Source: Candidatus Rifleibacteriota bacterium (GTDB taxonomy: Bacteria; Muiribacteriota; Ozemobacteria; Ozemobacterales; Ozemobacteraceae). From it: a stretch of 64,000 bases of DNA. Made by a program: the position numbers and the translations under genes. The stretch spans positions 70,100 through 134,099 of the forward strand of contig JADFZL010000021.1 of NCBI GenBank assembly GCA_015232575.1, written 5' to 3'. The notes beneath the pieces were generated by a model. It was not told where the DNA came from. It ran no database searches and saw only the letters and a list, made by a program, of their open reading frames with translations. Below, in pieces: positions 59,968 to 64,000 of this stretch; position 1 is the stretch's first letter, and each line of letters begins with the position of its first letter.

Positions 59968-60055
59968 CTGTAGCAACGTTGCTGAAGAAAAGATTTATCT
60001 CACACAGAGACGCAGAGAAAATAGTTTTTTTTACTGTTCAGCAACATTGCTACAG
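59968..60055. repeat. 88-base element with 19-base inverted ends
   Basis: CTGTAGCAACGTTGCTGAA and TTCAGCAACATTGCTACAG are inverted with one mismatch. Between them lie ACAGAGACGCAGAGA and a T-run. It follows the kinase stop by eight bases and could act as a terminator or be a small mobile repeat. Confidence 0.75.
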
Positions 60056-60140
60056 TCTCATTAATTAGGGTATTACTTCTGATGAATATATTTTACCAAC
60101 ATGGAATACGGTGCGTTCTCGCAATGGAGCTGTACTTTGC

Positions 60141-60223
60141 TGTCATTTCGACCAAAGGGAGAAATCTCGGATTTTCTTGTTGATCTAACCTTGGGGAGAC
60201 CTTTCCCTTCGGTCGAGATGACA
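60141..60223. repeat. Palindromic repeat family A
   Basis: TGTCATTTCGACCAAAGGGA and TCCCTTCGGTCGAGATGACA are inverted arms around a 43-base centre. It matches the copy at 25625-25707. The rest of 59961-60345 holds no gene. Confidence 0.9.
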
Positions 60224-60345
60224 ATAAGTAGTCTGATCGAAGGGCCTGGTTTAACACAGCAAGATTTTGGACAACAAACCAGGACCACTTGCAAAAAAAG
60301 TGGATCGTTTCTCTCTTTTTTGCGAATTAATGCTGCTACAGGGGC

Positions 60346-60810
60346 TTATTTCCTCTTAATACAATTAGTACAAATAACGGTACCTGCTTCATCGATTTGG
60401 TACTGAGCCGTTGGGTTTACAGGGCAGACAGGTTTGTCTTTCAGGTAAGACTTTCCTTTTGAATCTTGTTTCATGAGTGTTTCCATGTCAAGTGTCGTCA
60501 TTTTCTGGCTCGGATTTGCCCTGTTAAATTTAAAAAGGGCAGAAACGATCTTTTGACGGTTGTACTCGCATGTGCCTGCTTTTGGACCTCTGAATGAGAA
60601 AAATAGAACAAGCCCAATTATAAGAGACAGCGCAATGGGAATTATTACGCATGACGGTTTAAATGAACCTTCATCGGCGTTATATCCTTCAACATTTTTT
60701 GAAGTTTTTCCCTTTTTGGAAATAATTTCGCCACATCGCTTGCACATAAGCGAACCAGCTTCATTCTGAGCTTTACACGCAGGACAAACTGTTTGAAGTA
60801 CGCCGCTCAT
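60346..60810 (-). CDS. Zinc-ribbon single-pass membrane protein
   Basis: The product is 154 residues. Cys9, Cys12, Cys23 and Cys26 form a zinc ribbon (CPAC...CKRCGE). A linker leads to one membrane helix at about 54-73 (CVIIPIALSLIIGLVLFFSF). The periplasmic part has SALFKFNRANPSQKMTTLDMETLMKQ, PVCPVNPTAQYQID and ICTNC, a pattern reminiscent of the disulfide-bonded end of some pilin-like proteins. AAGGAA lies upstream of the ATG. The layout resembles the first 150 residues of the protein at 3029-5497. Function unknown. Confidence 0.65.
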   Translation of the reverse strand: MSGVLQTVCPACKAQNEAGSLMCKRCGEIISKKGKTSKNVEGYNADEGSFKPSCVIIPIALSLIIGLVLFFSFRGPKAGTCEYNRQKIVSALFKFNRANPSQKMTTLDMETLMKQDSKGKSYLKDKPVCPVNPTAQYQIDEAGTVICTNCIKRK

Positions 60811-60971
60811 AGAAATTCATTCCTTCTAACGAAAAATTTATGCTTCTTAAAACAACCCTCAAATATATTTTATTCGTAAACAGATAAAAGAATCAACTTA
60901 TTTTTTTTTCAAAGCAAACATTTCTTTAACTTTGGTTTCGACCTTTATTCAATTCTGCTGTTGTTGCGGCC

Positions 60972-62087
60972 TTATTGCGAAAGTGATCTATCGAATTCTG
61001 TTAATATCTGAATGATATCTTTTTCAGGGATGTCGTCGCTGTATGCGTTAATGAAGAGCAGAAATCCGCCGGGGAAAAGTGCCACGACCTTTGTTGAAGC
61101 AACTGGTGAAGCATCAGCCGAGGCATTTGGGGAATCAAGTGTTCCCTGTTTAAAAGAGATTGCAGAGATTTTTTCCGGAAGGACCGAGAGTTTTTTCTCT
61201 GGAAGGTTGTCGAGAGAGGAAATAAAACGGAAAGTCTCGCTGGCAGCAGATGGGTTGGATAATTCAAGTGTTGCCACAACAAGCTTTGCTTCTGAGCTTT
61301 TTTCATCAGGGGCATAAATTGCTTCATAACCTGGCATTGCAAGAAAAACCAGAGGGCGTTCTGATTCAGAAAATTTTTGCAGAGCGAGTTTGCTTTGAGA
61401 CAGTATTGGTGGAAAGAAGTTCTGTGATATCTTTTTAAGATTTTTGGCAGTAGTTGCATTTTTTTGTTCTGGAGTTCTTACTGCAACGTTTTCGCAGTTG
61501 ATATTTGATTCGAGAACGAAGGTGGATGAAGCATCGGTTTTAAATATTGAGACTATATTAACGGGTTCTGATGTGTTGTTGAATGATGTCCAGTGGTTAA
61601 TGTGAAGCTTAAGGGAATTTGGTTTTGCAGTGTCGTTGACAACACTTGCTTTGGGACTAACAAAAGTATCAGTCCAGATCTGTTGATATATTCCATTCTT
61701 TTTCTGCAGAATTATAACATCTCCATAACCTCCGGAACCTATTGAAAGGGTTGTAATAAGCAATTCTGGCTGATTATCGGCATCAAGATTGATTTTCTCT
61801 AGTGCAGTAATTTCCTGACCCTGAATTGTGAAAACAGGATTTTCTATTTTGCTGGCTGTTTGAATAATAGTTAGAACATCTTCAGTAAAGAAGGAACCGG
61901 GAATTTCTTTACGTTTGATGATTGCTTTTTCATTTTCAGAAATTGTGAGTGTGATTGAAGAGATTAACTGTTCCTGATCAGATGTTTCTTGTTGTACTGC
62001 TTCGCAATAGCTAAGCGGAAAATATATGCACACTAAGAGTGGAAGAATAAAAAAAACTTTCAAGCAAGAATTTTTCCTGTTAATCAT
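60972..62087 (-). CDS. Secreted protein of unknown function
   Basis: The product is 371 residues. CGGAG lies about eight bases before the ATG. A signal peptide (VFFILPLLVCIYFPLSYC) precedes a beta-rich domain that includes INLDADNQPELLITTLSIGSGGYGDVIIL, the pattern of VCBS/FG-GAP-like repeats seen in exported proteins. The C-terminal half has a second domain (FLAMPGYEAIYAPDEKSSEAKLVVATLELSN, ALFPGGFLLFINAYSDD). No catalytic motif is visible. It is probably a single-gene unit. Confidence 0.65.
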   Translation of the reverse strand: MINRKNSCLKVFFILPLLVCIYFPLSYCEAVQQETSDQEQLISSITLTISENEKAIIKRKEIPGSFFTEDVLTIIQTASKIENPVFTIQGQEITALEKINLDADNQPELLITTLSIGSGGYGDVIILQKKNGIYQQIWTDTFVSPKASVVNDTAKPNSLKLHINHWTSFNNTSEPVNIVSIFKTDASSTFVLESNINCENVAVRTPEQKNATTAKNLKKISQNFFPPILSQSKLALQKFSESERPLVFLAMPGYEAIYAPDEKSSEAKLVVATLELSNPSAASETFRFISSLDNLPEKKLSVLPEKISAISFKQGTLDSPNASADASPVASTKVVALFPGGFLLFINAYSDDIPEKDIIQILTEFDRSLSQ

Positions 62088-62223
62088 TTATCTGCTCCGA
62101 AAATCAAATATTTCAAAAGCCATCACCGAAAGCCGTAATTCGCCAAAAAAAGCGATAGAGCATTCTTACAGAATACATTATCCGATAAGAAAAAGTCTAC
62201 AAAATATTGACACAAATAAACCA

Positions 62224-62459
62224 AATGCATTCGAACTTGTTCGAATGCAGAGAGGGGCTTGGTTGGCAGGCACTCTGCGTTTTTGGAGGGCACAAAGTGC
62301 CCGACCGCGGGGAGTGAATGCATTCGAACTTGTTCGAATGCAGAGAGGGGGCTGGTTGGCAGGCACTCTGCGTTTTTGGAGGGCACAAAGTGCCCGACCG
62401 CGGGGAGTGAATGCATTCGAACTTGTTCGAATGCAGAGAGGGGCGCGTGGCCCCTCTAA
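62224..62459 (+). repeat. Family D element as 93-base tandem array (two units and a third partial)
   Basis: Units begin at 62224, 62317 and 62410, so the period is exactly 93. Each has TGCATTCGAAC/GTTCGAATGCA and GGGCAC/GTGCCC hairpins. The last unit ends in AGAGGGGC and GGCCCCTCT, which pair, and the array stops two bases before the stop codon of the gene at 62461. I see no gene in 62088-62223. Confidence 0.95.
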
Positions 62460-62460
62460 A

Positions 62461-63513
62461 TTAAGAGACCAGGCCTTTGGCTCTGCTGTAGTAATCATTG
62501 GCTGAGGAATCAGCCGATCCGTTTCCATGATTGCTCCACCAGGATTTCTCCCCTGCAGAAAGCGTAATACCAAGGCACATTTTAAGCTTTATTCCATACC
62601 CGACGTTTTCTGTAACTCTTGATGTTGCAACGTAATCGTTCCAGTTTTTTGTTCTGAGTTCACTTGCGTAAGGACCTCTATTGTAGCCGCATGCTGCTTT
62701 AATAAGTTTTTCCGCGCCTGATGTACCATAAGTGCATGGAGCAGTAAAGCATTCTTTTAATACTTTTGCTCCACCAATAAGGTTCTGTTGAGGATCATCA
62801 GGATTGACACCGACGCCGCTTGCTGTGGCTGGCATAAGCTGCATGAATCCGCGCGCACCAGCACTGCTTGTGATTATGCTGCCATTGCTCTTTGTGTGAA
62901 CGCCCTGAGTTTCTATAAGAATAATTGCTTTCATGTAATCTTCCCTGGTTATCGGTTTTCCATATTTATCGTTTATCTGCGGAAAACTCCAGCTTTGGGT
63001 AACCTGTAATGCTGTACTGAACCATGTTTTAAAATTCGGTGAACGTGTTGTTATTGAGCCGGCGGCTGAAGGGGAAGTCGGTGAAGGTGGTGCTCCGGAG
63101 GGCGGAGTGCTTACTCCTGAGCTGTCGGAGTATCCAGGGTATGCATTGTCAGAAGATGGATTTGCAACTTCAGAAACATTTCCCGGGATGATTAGTTCCC
63201 ATCCGGGGTAAATAAGATTTGGATTTGAAGAGAGTGAAGGATATCGGCTTTTGTTTAATTCAACAATCTCGCGATATCGCAGCGGATCTCTAAGCATTTT
63301 AGCGGCAATGTTCCAGAGATTATCGCCCTGAACTACTGTGTAAGAGGTAGTATTTGCATCAGAACCAGTCCCCATACCATTGCTACTGGAGTTTGAAGGG
63401 TTTGGATTTGCTCCGGGGTCGTGTTTTTCAAGTATTCCCTGCAAATCATCAGCAGAAAAGGTTATCTGCCCTGAAAAAAATATTATTAAAGTGATAATCA
63501 GAATCTTTTTCAT
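62461..63513 (-). CDS. LysM-containing lytic transglycosylase
   Basis: The product is 350 residues. A signal peptide (ILIITLIIFFSGQITFS) is followed by a LysM domain at about 57-110 (YTVVQGDNLWNIAAKML, LIYPGWELIIPG), a Ser/Pro-rich linker (to about 158) and a transglycosylase domain. The catalytic Glu201 is in ILIETQG, followed by SAGARGFMQLMPATA and KAACGYNRGP. LysM binds peptidoglycan; the catalytic domain cuts glycan strands. GAGGG precedes the ATG. The stop codon abuts the 93-base tandem array. Confidence 0.92.
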   Translation of the reverse strand: MKKILIITLIIFFSGQITFSADDLQGILEKHDPGANPNPSNSSSNGMGTGSDANTTSYTVVQGDNLWNIAAKMLRDPLRYREIVELNKSRYPSLSSNPNLIYPGWELIIPGNVSEVANPSSDNAYPGYSDSSGVSTPPSGAPPSPTSPSAAGSITTRSPNFKTWFSTALQVTQSWSFPQINDKYGKPITREDYMKAIILIETQGVHTKSNGSIITSSAGARGFMQLMPATASGVGVNPDDPQQNLIGGAKVLKECFTAPCTYGTSGAEKLIKAACGYNRGPYASELRTKNWNDYVATSRVTENVGYGIKLKMCLGITLSAGEKSWWSNHGNGSADSSANDYYSRAKGLVS

Positions 63514-63690
63514 TTTCCGGCCCTCATTTTCTATGTCTTCACTATTATATTACGAAATGTCTGAAATAAGTTTCAAAATATTTTGCAAATTTACTTGGAT
63601 TTTTTTAAAAAAACTGGTAGTACATAGACGGGGTCTTTCCATTTACTATTTGCAGGCTAGATAATGCACATAATAATGAAAGGCTTTTCA

Positions 63691-64000
63691 TCAGCGGAGA
63701 ACACAAAGTGCTCAAGCGCGATGACTGAGACGGTCGAAGTCATCTCATAAGCGTAATGCAGTGTAGCGGCGGAGAGCACAAAGTGCTCGACCGCGGGTAG
63801 TGAGACGGTCGAAGCCATCTCATAAGCGTAATGCAGTGTAGCGGCGGAGAGCACAAAGTGCTCGACCGCGGGTAGTGAGACGGTCGAAGCTATCTCACAA
63901 GCGTAATGCAGTGTAGCGGCGGAGAGCACAAAGTGCTCGACCGCGGGGGGGTGAGACGGTCGAAGCTATCTCACAAGCGTAATGCAGTGTAGCGGCTGCG
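63691..64000 (+). repeat. Family D element as 75-base tandem array, running past the window end
   Basis: Units start at 63696, 63771, 63846 and 63921, so the period is exactly 75. Each has GAGAGCACAAAGTGCTCGAC, an AGTGAGACGGTCGAAG block and TAATGCAGTGTAGCGGC. The first unit is slightly diverged (GAACAC) and the fourth carries extra G residues. No spacer differences of the CRISPR kind are present. 63514-63690 holds no gene that I can support. Confidence 0.95.

Noticed and set aside
62026..62573. Long open frames on both strands across the 93-base array
   Set aside because: They arise because the repeat period is a multiple of three and the unit lacks stops in several frames; the translations are mutually overlapping and have no ribosome sites.
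63657..63929. 90-residue minus-strand frame with 25-residue repeats
   Set aside because: It only reflects the 75-base tandem array. There is no start signal, and the same DNA belongs to a non-coding repeat family elsewhere.
62224..64000. Possible CRISPR arrays
   Set aside because: The repeats are contiguous with identical units and have no unique spacers; no cas genes are nearby.
1..64000. tRNA, rRNA or riboswitch genes
   Set aside because: I searched by eye for T-loop motifs and known riboswitch cores and found none that fold convincingly; a covariance-model scan would settle it.

Overview
The window looks like the chromosome of a low-GC, Gram-negative, probably anaerobic bacterium. A secretin, a TolC-like outer-membrane protein, a MacB-type exporter and many Sec signal peptides imply two membranes. 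A hybrid cluster protein, several 4Fe-4S proteins and system II cytochrome c maturation fit anaerobic or nitrosative-stress-exposed respiration. The mix of type II secretion genes, secreted orphans and dense families of intergenic repeats suggests a deep-branching or candidate-phylum lineage. I cannot name the taxon from sequence alone. No tRNA, rRNA, phage, transposase or CRISPR array is visible.

Layout. 1-754 is the 3' end of a MacB-type permease gene. 755-3028 holds two minor genes and much repeat DNA. 3029-9939 is a minus-strand operon: a secreted AGE-fold protein, an in-frame polyferredoxin/PaaK-like fusion, and a zinc-ribbon membrane protein with propeller-like repeats. 10109-12388 has an LmeA-like (DUF2993) protein, a 39-residue lysine-rich peptide and a secreted Gly/Gln-rich protein. 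12901-15476 is resB-ccsA. 15590-19064 has a type I pullulanase and two unknowns. 19587-25576 is a short peptide gene followed by a five-gene TolC/ABC/adaptor/permease/adaptor exporter operon. 25883-29193 is a murein-peptide operon (amidase, DUF819 membrane protein, dipeptide epimerase). 29686-41809 is a type II secretion / type IV pilus-like cluster (G, E, F, L, M, C, D, an exported ankyrin protein, then H, I, J and a K-like protein). 41900-45148 has a GDPD-like protein, a YccF-like protein, a class I glutamine amidotransferase and a secreted orphan. 45573-49040 holds hcp, a ferredoxin-like gene and an Rrf2 regulator with a clear promoter/operator. 49168-50786 is an ABC-2 exporter. 50997-59960 is a lytic transglycosylase followed by three large histidine kinases. 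60346-63513 has a zinc-ribbon protein, a secreted orphan and a LysM-transglycosylase. The right edge runs into a 75-nt tandem array.

Themes. Cell-wall turnover recurs (two lytic transglycosylases, an amidase, an epimerase), as do envelope export (two MacB-type permeases, one ABC-2 system, the secretion cluster) and redox or nitrosative stress (Hcp, Rrf2, polyferredoxin). Intergenic DNA is unusually rich in short repeat families, several of which abut stop codons. One of them, a three-hairpin element found at about four sites, shows compensatory changes in its stems, so a folded structure seems to be conserved.

The points I would follow first are the polyferredoxin/PaaK fusion with a perfect internal ribosome site, the 26-residue peptide upstream of the exporter, the compensating hairpin element, the Rrf2 operator overlapping a consensus promoter, and the exported ankyrin protein inside the secretion operon.
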